NCBI RefSeq assembly: GCF_019970045.1
Contig: NZ_JAHXYI010000002.1
Location: 124,001-188,000 of the forward strand
DNA from: Chryseobacterium sp. GVT01B
Lineage (GTDB): Bacteria; Bacteroidota; Bacteroidia; Flavobacteriales; Weeksellaceae
Direction of reading: 5' to 3'
Length of the DNA: 64,000 bases
Shown here: positions 16,675 to 25,587 of the stretch, piece by piece
Layout of the letters: every line of letters begins with the position of its first letter
Position numbering within the stretch: position 1 is the first letter of the stretch
The notes under the pieces: generated by a model
What the model was told of the DNA's origin: nothing
What the model saw: only the letters and a program-made list of their open reading frames with translations
The model's database searches: none
Program-made: the position numbers and the translations under genes

Positions 16675-19600
16675 TTAGAATTTAAGGTTAAAGCCCATAG
16701 AATAAATTTTAGCGACCGGATAATATGCCTGATCAAATCCCTGTGTAAGAACATTGTCCGAAGTAGCATCGATGTTCATTCCCTTGTATTTTGACAGCGT
16801 GAAAAGATTGTTTCCTACCAGATAAATCTGTGCGTTTTCTATCCCGATATTTTCAAGCATAGATTTAGGGAAATTAAAAGCCAGTCGAAGCGATCTCAGT
16901 CTCACATAATCTGCATTTTTAAAGTATAAATTTGATGTTCTGGCCTCTTTCCTGTTGTTCGAGAAGTTCATATTCGGCATCCCGAAAAAGCCATCAGGAT
17001 TGGTAACTGCGTTATAGCGGTTGTCAAAATAATACTGTGAAGCCATTCCGAAGCCTTCTCCTGATTCTAAAGTGGTTACGGCATCCGCATTATAGATTTT
17101 CTTACCAATTTCGCTGTACAATGAAAAGCTCAGCTCAAAAAGCCCGTATCTGAAATTATTATTAAAGCCGAGAATGTATTTCGGAACACCGCTTCCAAAG
17201 CTTCTTTTATCGTTGACGTCAATTTTTCCGTCACCATTCAGATCTTCCATAATATAATCCCCCACCATCGTTCCGGTAATATGTGGCGAATTGTTAATCT
17301 GATCCTGAGTTTTATAGATTCCAAGGATATTGTAGCCGTACATTTCACCTATTGAACCTCCTACTTTGGTTACAGAGAAGTTATTCTCACCCGTGATAAT
17401 CTGGTTCTGGCCGTTTGCAAGCGCTAACACTTCATTTTTATTGGTGGAAAAATTAAAACTCCCGGAATACGTAAAATCTTTAGCAATAGTAAACGTTTTT
17501 GAGGCAATCTGTAATTCAAAACCGGAATTTTTGATCTTACCGATATTCTGAAGTGAGGTACTGAAACCGGATTGCTGCGGAACGGGAACATCCAACAACA
17601 AACCGTCTCTGTTCAGGATATAATAATCTGCAGAAATGTTCAGGATATTTTTAAACAAAGAAAAATCGATCCCGAAATTGTTTGATCTGGACTTTTCCCA
17701 GGAAATATTCGGATTGGGAGCTGTTGCCGTTGTATATCCCGGCACTAACATTCCTCCAAAATTATAATTATCAGGATTCATCAATGAAAGTGCCCCGAAA
17801 TTAGGAATCTGATTATTTCCGTTGCTTCCAAGACTGTATCGAAATTTCAAATCTGTCACGAAATTATTTTCAGGAAAGAAATTTTCATTACTGACGGTCC
17901 AGCCTGCAGAAAATGCATAGAAATTTCCCCACTTAGAGTTTTTTCCGAAACGTGAAGAACCGTCTCTACGATAGGAAGCCATCAGGTTATACTTATTGTC
18001 AAACGTGTAATTAACTCTGGTAAAATAAGACATCAGCCGCCATTTGTATTGCGTTAATGTATTTTTAAATGAAGTTCCGCCTGCAATATTCCGGATGCTG
18101 TTATCAGGAAATGCGGTAGCTTCAGTTAAAAGCTGTGTATTATCTTCCTGCTGGAAAGACTGCCCGGCAATGGCATCCATCCGGTGGGCACCCCATTTTT
18201 GATCAAATGAAAGTAAATTTTCTATTAAATAATTTTTGCGGATATATTCTGTTCTGTTGGCAAAAGTCACATCCGGAGCTGCTGCCCTGTACGCTCCTAC
18301 CGAAGAAGGATCAAAGAAATTGTATTCGTAATTGGAATAATCTCCGCCTACGGACAATCTGTATTTCAGACCTTTTAACAATTCGAGTTCAGTGAAGATA
18401 TTCCCGAATGTTTTAAATAATGTATATTTTCTGTTGGTCATTTCCTGAACGGCCACAGGATTTTCTACCAAAGCTCCATCCGTTGCTGTATTTCCCAGAA
18501 TCTGCTGAGAAATGGCAAGACTTCCGTCATTATTATAAGGTTTAAAAAAAGGATACATTGCCGTAGCCATCTGCAAAGGATTATAACTTCTTGAATTTTC
18601 TGCAGCATTGATCGTACCCGTTGCATAAGACGGCGTCATTGTTACCCCTATTTTCCATTTATCTGTAAGCTCAGTTGAAAGGTTGATACTGGTGGAAAAT
18701 TTTTCGTAATCTGTCCCGATAACGAGTCCTTTTTGTTTAAAATAACTCATGGTAAAAGCATATTTGCTCTTATCACTTCCTCCGGTAATATTCAGTGAAG
18801 TCTGGCTGATGGGTGCTGGTTTCATCACAGTATTCAACCAGTCGGTATCTGTTAACCCGGGCTGCTTTGCAAGGTAAGGTGCTAAATAATAGGGAATTAA
18901 TTCTCTTAAAGAAGCCCCTTTGCTTATTCTTGTGGCATTATTATCAGAAATGCTTCTGTTACTCCCTTTAGAAAGATAATTGTTGTCTCTGGCTTCCTTC
19001 AGAAAAGTGGCCATATCATAAGCGTTGACCAGTTTCACATTATCGCTTCTCATCTGCATTCCGTAATAGGAATCGAAAGAAACAGCCATTCTCCCCTTTT
19101 TTCCCTGCTTTGTTTCAATGATAATCACTCCGTTTGCTCCTCTGGAACCATAGATTGCGGCTGAAGCGGCGTCTTTTAAAATATCAATTTTGGCAATGGA
19201 ATTAGGGTCAATAGCATTCAGATTAGAACCTTCAGTTAATGGCAGCCCGTCCACAACGATCAAAGGATTGGAACCTGCCGTCAATGTTCCTATACCTCTC
19301 ACCCGTATTGAAGGCGAACTTCCCGGACTTGCATTGGCCTGGGTAATCTGAACTCCGGTTGCTTTTCCTGCAATAATATCTCCAAAATTACTGGAAGCCA
19401 CTCCTTTCATCTGCTTCTCATCAATAGAAGAAATAGAGCCGGAATTGTTTTTCTTACTCTGCTTCCCGTAGCCCACCAAAACAACCTCATCAATATTTTT
19501 TTCTCTTGATTTTACCGTGTCTTTAATTGAGTTTATATACTCTGCAGACTGTTGAGCATTGGTTCTCTGAATTTTTGCCATCGCTCTTGCATTGAGACGA

Positions 19601-19899
19601 ACCGTCACCGTTTTTTGATCTACATTAAAATCAAGACCGATATTCTTCTTCAGATAGTCTAAAGATGCTGATAATGACTGATAGTTGACTTGTGATTCAT
19701 CCACCTGGATATCTTTCAGATCTGAAACCGAATAAAAGAATTTTACGCCATGCTCTTTTGAAAGTTTTTCAAAGATTTTAATCAAAGGCGTTTTCCGCTG
19801 AATAACGGACTGTTGAAAACATTTGTTAGCTTCTGCGTAGGTAAACTGTGGTGCACACAAAAGACCCAACAACATCATGCTAATTGTTGTTTTTTTCAT
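16675..19899 (-). CDS. SusC/RagA TonB-dependent outer membrane transporter with STN domain
   Basis: A TonB-dependent SusC-type channel of 1074 residues from the ATG at 19899; a longer frame would need a TTG start. Signal peptide MKKTTISMMLLGLLCAPQFTYA, then an STN (secretin/TonB N-terminal) domain around residues 35-95 with FEKLSKEHGVKFFYSVSDL. After a short linker comes the TonB-box/plug region (DEVVLVGYGKQ; then VRGIGTLTAGSNPLIVVDGLPL) and the beta barrel. The carboxypeptidase-like domain found in most SusC proteins is not evident between STN and plug. The STN domain, which signals to FecR, matches the FecR and ECF sigma genes upstream: this is a trans-envelope signalling receptor. Confidence 0.95.
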   Translation of the reverse strand: MKKTTISMMLLGLLCAPQFTYAEANKCFQQSVIQRKTPLIKIFEKLSKEHGVKFFYSVSDLKDIQVDESQVNYQSLSASLDYLKKNIGLDFNVDQKTVTVRLNARAMAKIQRTNAQQSAEYINSIKDTVKSREKNIDEVVLVGYGKQSKKNNSGSISSIDEKQMKGVASSNFGDIIAGKATGVQITQANASPGSSPSIRVRGIGTLTAGSNPLIVVDGLPLTEGSNLNAIDPNSIAKIDILKDAASAAIYGSRGANGVIIIETKQGKKGRMAVSFDSYYGMQMRSDNVKLVNAYDMATFLKEARDNNYLSKGSNRSISDNNATRISKGASLRELIPYYLAPYLAKQPGLTDTDWLNTVMKPAPISQTSLNITGGSDKSKYAFTMSYFKQKGLVIGTDYEKFSTSINLSTELTDKWKIGVTMTPSYATGTINAAENSRSYNPLQMATAMYPFFKPYNNDGSLAISQQILGNTATDGALVENPVAVQEMTNRKYTLFKTFGNIFTELELLKGLKYRLSVGGDYSNYEYNFFDPSSVGAYRAAAPDVTFANRTEYIRKNYLIENLLSFDQKWGAHRMDAIAGQSFQQEDNTQLLTEATAFPDNSIRNIAGGTSFKNTLTQYKWRLMSYFTRVNYTFDNKYNLMASYRRDGSSRFGKNSKWGNFYAFSAGWTVSNENFFPENNFVTDLKFRYSLGSNGNNQIPNFGALSLMNPDNYNFGGMLVPGYTTATAPNPNISWEKSRSNNFGIDFSLFKNILNISADYYILNRDGLLLDVPVPQQSGFSTSLQNIGKIKNSGFELQIASKTFTIAKDFTYSGSFNFSTNKNEVLALANGQNQIITGENNFSVTKVGGSIGEMYGYNILGIYKTQDQINNSPHITGTMVGDYIMEDLNGDGKIDVNDKRSFGSGVPKYILGFNNNFRYGLFELSFSLYSEIGKKIYNADAVTTLESGEGFGMASQYYFDNRYNAVTNPDGFFGMPNMNFSNNRKEARTSNLYFKNADYVRLRSLRLAFNFPKSMLENIGIENAQIYLVGNNLFTLSKYKGMNIDATSDNVLTQGFDQAYYPVAKIYSMGFNLKF

Positions 19900-19969
19900 A
19901 GCTTTGCTGAAATTAGTTGTTATTGACTGATTTATTTTCAATGCATCGGTAACCCCAATTACTGGTGCA

Positions 19970-20782
19970 TTATTTTTCTAAAATGATATGATTTGCTGAT
20001 TGTTTTCCTGCGGTAAGATTAAATGGAAATCCTATTGTTTTAATAACTTTATCCAGATCTCCGGTGATGTTTCCGTTTATTACATTCTCCTTGTAATGCT
20101 GAGGATAGGCTATAGAAACATTGTAGGTCTTCTCCAATTGAGAAATGGCCTCCCCGAATTTCATTTCATTAAAATCAAATGTTCTTACAACATCCTGATC
20201 GTAGAAATGTTTCTCGGCTCCGTCCTTGTCAGCAAGCCAGGTTTCTTTGGGCAGAAGGAATGTTGTATTTCCTTTGTAATCAATTTTTACTTTCCCTTCT
20301 TTCAGATAGACTTTCTTGTCTGCGGATCTCTGATCAAGCAAAAATTGGGTTCCCAACACTTTTACTTTAAATCCATTGGCATCAATGATAAACGGCAGCG
20401 CTTTATTTTTAGCAACACTGAAAAATGCTTTTCCTTTAAAAGAGACATTCCTGGATTTATTTCCGAAATCATCCGTTAGTTTCAATTCACTTTCAGGTTC
20501 CAGAGTAATAATACTTCCGTCAGATAGTATAAATTCCTTTTGAACCTTTTCTGTTCTGAAAACCATTTGCTGTTGATCCGGAGATTTCATTTCATTCCCA
20601 GTAGAAAACAAATTAATCAGTGTAAATAAAGGCAAAAGAACAGCCGCAGCCCATAAAACCCGTTTTGTATTCTTTCTGAATCTGATTTTGCTCTCAAGTC
20701 CATTCCAGATTCGCTGATCTGCCGAATCTTTCATTTTCCGGTTTTCTTCTTTAACTGATTTCCATTGATTGTCGAAATCCAT
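19970..20782 (-). CDS. FecR family anti-sigma factor
   Basis: A 270-residue FecR-like protein. About 40 cytoplasmic residues (IWNGLESKIRFRKNTKR), one membrane segment around 42-62 (VLWAAAVLLPLFTLINLF), a periplasmic FecR domain (FILSDGSIITLEPESEL; NVSFKGKAFFSVAKN; FKVKVLGTQFLL) and a C-terminal DUF4974-like part (FGEAISQLEKTYNVSI). It would receive the signal from the STN domain of the SusC-like receptor and release the ECF sigma factor. It lies 70 bases upstream of susC-like and 297 bases after the sigma gene. Confidence 0.93.
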   Translation of the reverse strand: MDFDNQWKSVKEENRKMKDSADQRIWNGLESKIRFRKNTKRVLWAAAVLLPLFTLINLFSTGNEMKSPDQQQMVFRTEKVQKEFILSDGSIITLEPESELKLTDDFGNKSRNVSFKGKAFFSVAKNKALPFIIDANGFKVKVLGTQFLLDQRSADKKVYLKEGKVKIDYKGNTTFLLPKETWLADKDGAEKHFYDQDVVRTFDFNEMKFGEAISQLEKTYNVSIAYPQHYKENVINGNITGDLDKVIKTIGFPFNLTAGKQSANHIILEK

Positions 20783-20966
20783 AAACTCTTTTTTGATCTT
20801 TATTAGAGAATACGCAGGAAGTGTAGAATCGTCAACCTCTATTTTTTTGATTTAACGATTTGTTCATATGGGTTGATATTCCGTTAAAGTTGAAATTGAT
20901 TTTATTTAAATTAATTAAGGTAATTATATACGATTTTAAATTAATCCTGCTATCTATTATTATGAC

Positions 20967-21040
20967 TCTGTCATTCTGAATGTAACGCAGTGAAATGAAG
21001 AATCCAGGCTTTACATGGGATTCTTCCTTCGTCGGAAAGA
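20967..21040. repeat. Intergenic palindromic repeat
   Basis: A hairpin-forming element: GAAGAATCC and GGATTCTTC flank an 11-base loop within a longer segment starting CTGTCATTCTGAATGTAACG and ending CTTCGTCGGAAAG. I recall very similar elements as interspersed repeats in Chryseobacterium intergenic regions; only this copy was seen here. It lies between the ECF sigma and FecR genes. Confidence 0.6.
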
Positions 21041-21079
21041 GATTTGAAATGAAGCTTGTTATCAATATAACGGAAAAGG

Positions 21080-21574
21080 TTAAAACCAAAAATTCAAGTT
21101 GGTCCTTAGAAATTTCAAAACCTTATTAACATGTTTTTCAACGGCAGTTTTAGAAATATCATTTTCCTGAGCAATCGTAAAAAGACTGAGATTCTGGATT
21201 TTATTCTGTATGAAAAACTCACGGCTTCTTTCAGGAACCTGTTCCAGAAGACTTTCTATTTTTTTTAATTGATCTTCCTGCTGCAGTTGCTTTTCGATTT
21301 CAGAACTTTCTTCATCCTGATTTTCCGGGGAATTTTCCAGTGGAACGAAGATCATTTTTCTTTTACGGTAGAAGTTGGAGATTTCCTGTTTGGCAGATTT
21401 AAAAATAAGTGCTTCAATTTCTGAAGGTGAGTGGGTTTTGGATAAGTACTTCCAGACATGCATAAAAATATCCTGAACAATTTCTTCTATATCTTCTTCT
21501 TCCGAAAGGTATTTTGCCACAAAAAAATACACCCTGTGCTTGTAACCGGAATATATTTCTTTAAAATGATCCAT
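21080..21574 (-). CDS. ECF-type RNA polymerase sigma factor
   Basis: A 164-residue sigma-70 family protein of the FecI-like ECF group. Region 2 is visible as YKHRVYFFVAKYLSEEEDIE...IVQDIFMHVWKYL and region 4 as LEQVPERSREFFIQNK...LFTIAQENDISKTAVEKHV. Short length and absence of regions 1 and 3 fit ECF factors. With the downstream FecR and STN-type SusC it forms a cell-surface signalling unit that should switch on the susCD-phosphodiesterase operon. A perfect TACTTTTG box lies upstream at 21610-21617. Confidence 0.93.
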   Translation of the reverse strand: MDHFKEIYSGYKHRVYFFVAKYLSEEEDIEEIVQDIFMHVWKYLSKTHSPSEIEALIFKSAKQEISNFYRKRKMIFVPLENSPENQDEESSEIEKQLQQEDQLKKIESLLEQVPERSREFFIQNKIQNLSLFTIAQENDISKTAVEKHVNKVLKFLRTNLNFWF

Positions 21575-21609
21575 CCTTTAAATGTCTTTGAACCTATAAC
21601 TCAATGATG

Positions 21610-21617
21610 CAAAAGTA
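21610..21617 (-). promoter_or_regulatory. -7 promoter box of the ECF sigma gene
   Basis: Minus-strand TACTTTTG matches TAnnTTTG exactly, 36 bases upstream of the ATG. No good TTTG was found at the usual distance, so only the -7 element is claimed. Confidence 0.4.
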
Positions 21618-21714
21618 TCTAAAAGGGATGTCAATCATATTAAATTCATATTAAGTTTAAATTCATGACCATAATGACTAAAGAGTGACTGTCTTTTAAC
21701 AGGCTTAGATTACC

Positions 21715-22746
21715 TCAAAAAGAAAAATCTAAATCATCAGCTGAAGGCCTGAAATTAGAATGCATTGCTGCTGTAAAATAATCACAGAATATCTGATAAA
21801 TTACAGAATCAGTAGCTGTTGCCCGGATTCCAAGCTGTGTATAAATTGTAAGGATTTGGTGAGATAACTGACTTGTCAATTCTGTTCCATAAGTATGAAT
21901 CTCATTTTGCTGATCCGCTGAAATCTCTTTATTATCAGCAAGAATATTTTCAATATTCCGGGCAATATTTAACACCTTTTCCAGATGCTTTTCAATAGAT
22001 TCTGCAAAGTTTTTGAAATGGATCTGAGGACGGATAAGTTTTGCCTCTTCAATAAAATGAGAAGCCATTCCAAGGTAATTCACCAAAAGGGTCAGATCAG
22101 CAAAAACCCGAAAAGGAACGCTGTCCAGAATATCATCCGTGAAGAAATGGTCGTACACAAAGCTGTAATCTTCGTTGACCACAACATTCTCAATGGTAAA
22201 TGAATAAGTACCGCTGGCTTTCATTCCCATAGATTTCCAGTTAGGGATGATTTCAGCCTGCTCTCTCGGAATAATAAAGGAATGAATCATCTCATTGCCT
22301 TCGTGATCTAATAAAGGTTTGCCCTTTTCTGTAATTGTGGCATTCAGTGTAAAATGCGTCAGATGGGGAGCTCCTGTGGCAAAATTCCATAATCCATTAA
22401 TAATATAGGTGTTATCATTTTGCTTTTCTGCAGTTCCGCCAACCATTCCGCTTCCTCCAAAACAAATGTCAGAATTGGTAAACAGTAATTGAGCAATTTC
22501 AGGTTTTATGTTTCTTGAGAAATAATTGGCTCCGGCACAGAGTGTCAGCATCCAGCCAAAGCTTCCATCGGTTTCAGCCCAGCCAAATAATGCTTTAAGG
22601 CCTTCTTCAAAACGATATCCTAAACCTCCATATTTTTTCGGCACCCAGATCTTCAGCAATCCTTTTTCATGAATATGCTGTATCACCTTATCAGAAATTA
22701 CAGAAGCTCCCTGAAGTTCTTTTCTGATGTCTTTAATATTGAGCAT
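21715..22746 (-). CDS. Acyl-CoA dehydrogenase-fold flavoprotein, TPP-riboswitch controlled
   Basis: A 343-residue protein of the acyl-CoA dehydrogenase / group D flavin monooxygenase fold. Seen: an N-terminal helical part (IWVPKKYGGLGYRFEEGLKAL), the middle beta domain with FGGSGMVGGTAEK, IINGLWNFATGAPHLTHF and SMGMKASGTYSFTIENVVV, and a helical C-terminus. The typical catalytic Glu of acyl-CoA dehydrogenases was not identified. The start overlaps the end of the pnuT-like gene by 14 bases, so it is cotranscribed and under the TPP riboswitch upstream. That links it to thiamine metabolism or salvage rather than fatty-acid oxidation; the reaction is unknown. A monooxygenase or oxidase acting on a thiamine precursor or breakdown product is a reasonable guess. 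Confidence 0.8.
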   Translation of the reverse strand: MLNIKDIRKELQGASVISDKVIQHIHEKGLLKIWVPKKYGGLGYRFEEGLKALFGWAETDGSFGWMLTLCAGANYFSRNIKPEIAQLLFTNSDICFGGSGMVGGTAEKQNDNTYIINGLWNFATGAPHLTHFTLNATITEKGKPLLDHEGNEMIHSFIIPREQAEIIPNWKSMGMKASGTYSFTIENVVVNEDYSFVYDHFFTDDILDSVPFRVFADLTLLVNYLGMASHFIEEAKLIRPQIHFKNFAESIEKHLEKVLNIARNIENILADNKEISADQQNEIHTYGTELTSQLSHQILTIYTQLGIRATATDSVIYQIFCDYFTAAMHSNFRPSADDLDFSF

Positions 22747-23329
22747 TAGCTTTGGTTTTAATGATTTTTTGCCATTCCATATACCCGGAGATTGCTACTA
22801 AAAATAAGAATGATGTTAATACCGCATATAGATATAATTCTTTATGCAGCAGCAAGGGTATGGAAATAATATTACTGATATTGAGGATCACCCAGTTTTC
22901 AATTTTTCTTCTTGCCATCAGCCACATTCCTGCCCAGGCAAAAGCACTTACTAACGAATCCCAAACGGGAACATCCGAGTCTGTAAAATGAGTAAGAAAA
23001 AACCAGAATAAGCTAAAAGTTCCCAACACAATTCCTCCGGCAATCCACTTTTCAGAAGTTGAGGTGACAGAGATCTCCATTTCAGATTTCTGTTTCCCGA
23101 ATTTCCAGTACAGCCATCCGTAGATGCTCATGATCAGATAATAAAGGTTTAAGGTAAATTCAGCATACAGTTTTGAGGTAAGCATCACATACAATGTAAG
23201 CAGAATACCGGCAATTCCGAAAAGATAGTTATTGACATTGTTTTTACGGGCCAGTAAGACCTGAATTACTGAAAATAAGACTCCGAACCATTCAGGCAAG
23301 GTAATCTGTTTTAAAATTTCCTGCATCAT
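22733..23329 (-). CDS. pnuT: PnuC-family transporter, probable thiamine transporter PnuT
   Basis: A 198-residue membrane protein of the PnuC family with about seven hydrophobic segments and the characteristic YLIMSIYGWLYW tryptophan-rich stretch near residue 65. PnuC proteins carry nicotinamide riboside, but a TPP riboswitch immediately upstream argues for the PnuT branch, which facilitates thiamine diffusion and relies on intracellular pyrophosphorylation for trapping. Its 3' end overlaps the flavoprotein gene by 14 bases. Symbol assigned from family plus riboswitch. Confidence 0.88.
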   Translation of the reverse strand: MMQEILKQITLPEWFGVLFSVIQVLLARKNNVNNYLFGIAGILLTLYVMLTSKLYAEFTLNLYYLIMSIYGWLYWKFGKQKSEMEISVTSTSEKWIAGGIVLGTFSLFWFFLTHFTDSDVPVWDSLVSAFAWAGMWLMARRKIENWVILNISNIISIPLLLHKELYLYAVLTSFLFLVAISGYMEWQKIIKTKANAQY

Positions 23330-23366
23330 ATTAATTTAAAAATCAAATGATGAGATGATAAGTAAG

Positions 23367-23454
23367 CAATCCCTACGCCGGCATTATCCGGATCAGGTGT
23401 GGAAGTACATTCCTGGGTATCATCTCAGCCACTGTTACCAGCAGCACCCCATTG
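23367..23454 (-). ncRNA. TPP riboswitch (THI element)
   Basis: The minus strand carries the conserved parts of a thiamine pyrophosphate aptamer in order: GGGGTGCT, GGCTGAGATGATACCC, then ACCTGATCCGGATAATGCC and GCGTAGGGA, closed by a P1 stem CAAT/ATTG. The element ends 38 bases before the pnuT start. No intrinsic terminator is seen between aptamer and gene, so translation control is more likely than termination. A near-consensus -7 box (GACCTTTG) just upstream would put the transcript start at the aptamer. Confidence 0.96.
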
Positions 23455-23659
23455 TTGGGGGCAAAGGTCCTGTTTTTTTTCCGTAAAAAGAAAGAATATC
23501 GGAATTTTATTTATCCTGTTAACCCATTTTTTTTATTAAAAAATAAATAAGCTCATATAAGAAAATCATCCGCCAGACTATATGACCAGGATTATAAAAA
23601 TGCTGCTGGGTAAATGATAATTTAGTACAATATTATGTTTAATCTAAAAAGTATATATT

Positions 23660-24121
23660 ATGGATAATCGACAAGAAATATCGGTACTGAACGACTTGCT
23701 TCACATTACCAATGACAGAATTGAAGGTTTTGAAAAAGTTGAAGGAAAAGTATGGGAAATGTATCCTGATGTAAAGGATGAATATGACCATATGATTTCC
23801 CAGTCGAAAATTATGAAAAATGAACTCATTAATCTAATCACTGAAAGAAAGGGCGTTCCGGAGGACTCACCATCTATCGCAGGAGCTATTCACAGAACAT
23901 GGATTGACATTAAAAATTCTTTTACCATGGGAAATCTGGTAGAATCTACATTGGAAAATGTAGTCTTTGGAGAAAAAGCAGCCATAGAGACTTATGAGAA
24001 TGCTCTGGGCTATGGTAATCTTAGTGAAAAGAGTAATAAAATTGTATCCGAACAGCTTCGCAATCTAAAAAGCTCTTACATCCAGTTTAAGAAAATTGAA
24101 GAATATAAAAAGAAAGAATAA
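23660..24121 (+). CDS. PA2169/DUF2383 family four-helix-bundle protein
   Basis: A 153-residue, all-helical, soluble protein of the ferritin-like DUF2383 (PA2169) family. Recognisable segments are LNDLLHITNDRIEGFEKV at the N-terminus, HRTWIDIKNSFT in the middle and ESTLENVVFGEKAAIETYENAL. Such proteins appear in stress regulons; iron binding has been suggested but key residues are not clear here. It opens a block of stress-type genes running to 29263. Confidence 0.85.
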   Translation: MDNRQEISVLNDLLHITNDRIEGFEKVEGKVWEMYPDVKDEYDHMISQSKIMKNELINLITERKGVPEDSPSIAGAIHRTWIDIKNSFTMGNLVESTLENVVFGEKAAIETYENALGYGNLSEKSNKIVSEQLRNLKSSYIQFKKIEEYKKKE

Positions 24122-24128
24122 TTAATAA

Positions 24129-24158
24129 AAAACTCCCCTTACAAAAGAGGAGCTTATT
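24129..24158. terminator. Possible terminator after DUF2383 gene
   Basis: A short hairpin (CTCC-CTT with AAG-AGGAG) directly after the stop, with an A-rich left flank and T-poor right flank; weak for either strand. Confidence 0.35.
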
Positions 24159-24234
24159 AATCAAGAACAAAATAATATTTAATCCTTTTCAAAATTATCA
24201 AATATCCTGTATCTTTTTTATGATGCAGGTCATA

Positions 24235-24846
24235 TTATTTCACAGCATTTTTAGCTTTTTCCGATTCTTTCAGATGATGCTCCAAAGTAGGAAGCGTCTT
24301 ACCGGCAAAGGATTTCAGAGAAGATTCTTTTCCTTCTGCAGCTTCTTTTTTGAATTCTTTTATGTCTTCTTTATGATCACTGACCATAAGATCCGTATAC
24401 TTTTTGTCAAAGTCTTTTCCTTTCTTAGCTTTCAGATCATCATACATCTTCTGCTTTTCAGCATCCAGACCTGCAGGTAAGGTATAGCCTGTTCCCGAAG
24501 CCCATTTCTTAAGCTCATCGTTCGCCTTGGTATGATCTGTGACCATCATCGCTCCTAAAGATTTTACAACTGGATTTTCAGCATTGGTTGCTGCCAGATC
24601 TCCCATCATCACTTCCATCAGCCCTCCTTTTGCTGCTGCATCTGCAAATTTTTTATCCTGATCACTGAGAGAGGTGGTTTGGTCTTTTGGTTCTACCATT
24701 TTGGTGGAATCACTCACTGTCATGCCGGATTCAGCTGGAGGAGACATTGTTGTGCTTTCCGGGGAGTGGCTGGACGATGTCGGTTCATTTTTTTTGCAGG
24801 CCGTCAAAGCAGCCACCACAAAAAGTGTTACTACAAGATTTTTCAT
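24235..24846 (-). CDS. DUF4142 domain lipoprotein
   Basis: A 203-residue protein from the ATG at 24846 (a longer frame would add a non-signal tail). Lipoprotein signal MKNLVVTLFVVAALTACKK with Cys17 as lipid site, a Ser/Pro/Thr-rich linker, and a DUF4142 four-helix bundle from about residue 60: KKFADAAAKGGLMEVMMGDL, VKSLGAMMVTDHTKANDEL and DLMVSDHKEDIKEFKKEA. This family is ferritin-like and is linked to stress in several bacteria, without a known reaction. It lies among other stress-type genes. Confidence 0.88.
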   Translation of the reverse strand: MKNLVVTLFVVAALTACKKNEPTSSSHSPESTTMSPPAESGMTVSDSTKMVEPKDQTTSLSDQDKKFADAAAKGGLMEVMMGDLAATNAENPVVKSLGAMMVTDHTKANDELKKWASGTGYTLPAGLDAEKQKMYDDLKAKKGKDFDKKYTDLMVSDHKEDIKEFKKEAAEGKESSLKSFAGKTLPTLEHHLKESEKAKNAVK

Positions 24847-24975
24847 AATATTAAATTTTAAATGGTGATATAAATAAAGCCAATAAGGACTTCTTTTATA
24901 AATGCAACAATTTATCTGCCAAAAGAGATATTGCAAACACACTCCACCAATCATAAAATACTATAAATGAATATT

Positions 24976-25587
24976 CTACAATTGACGAACCAACCGAAAT
25001 GTAAGATTGATACGCTGCTTCATCGAGGTTACAGATTTAGCAATCCGATGTTCCCAGTTCTCCTGCAGATCTCCTTTCATAATCAGTAATGAACCATGAG
25101 GAAGGGGCAGGCTGTATTTACTCTGATGATGATCTTTTTTCCGGAAATCAAAGTTTCTGGTCTGTCCTAAACTTATTGATGCAATCACCGGGCGGCTTCC
25201 ATATCTGCTTTCCTTATCCCGATGCCAGGCAACAGAGTCATTATGATCCCGGTAAAGATTAAGCAATACGGAATTGAACTGGTAGCCAAATGTTTTTTCT
25301 ATTCTTTGTCTTAAAGAAAGAAGTTCGGGAGTCCACGGATTAGTCTCCAGCTCACCATTACCCGAAGGATAGGCATTTTCCTGATCTCCATACCATGCCG
25401 TTAAGCGCGGTGTCAGCACCATCTTATCATACATTTTTTGGGTTCTTTGTTTCCAGGGAGCAGTTTCAAGCAGATGAGCTTTAAGCCGGTCAGCTTCTTC
25501 CTGATCCAGAAAATGTTCTCTGTATTCAAGAAGATCTTTTGGAAATTCATACAGGTCTTCTGAATCGAACAAACTAAGCTGGGTCAT
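24976..25587 (-). CDS. alkB: AlkB-like 2-oxoglutarate/Fe(II) dioxygenase
   Basis: A 203-residue AlkB family protein that would repair alkylated bases in DNA or RNA by oxidative demethylation. The iron ligands are His and Asp in SVAWHRDKE and the distal His in NWEHRIAK; the 2-oxoglutarate-binding arginines are in QRINLTFRLV near the C-terminus. RPVIASISLGQTRNFDFRKK is a typical AlkB segment. Length matches the short ALKBH2/3-like group. Soluble and apparently monocistronic. Confidence 0.93.
   Translation of the reverse strand: MTQLSLFDSEDLYEFPKDLLEYREHFLDQEEADRLKAHLLETAPWKQRTQKMYDKMVLTPRLTAWYGDQENAYPSGNGELETNPWTPELLSLRQRIEKTFGYQFNSVLLNLYRDHNDSVAWHRDKESRYGSRPVIASISLGQTRNFDFRKKDHHQSKYSLPLPHGSLLIMKGDLQENWEHRIAKSVTSMKQRINLTFRLVRQL

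Noticed and set aside
16671..16769. Longer start of the SusD-like protein
   Set aside because: It would overlap the SusC gene and remove the lipoprotein signal.
20832..21089. 85-residue minus-strand reading frame between sigma and FecR genes
   Set aside because: It runs through the hairpin repeat element and ends in AT-rich DNA; peptides of this type are a by-product of the repeat.
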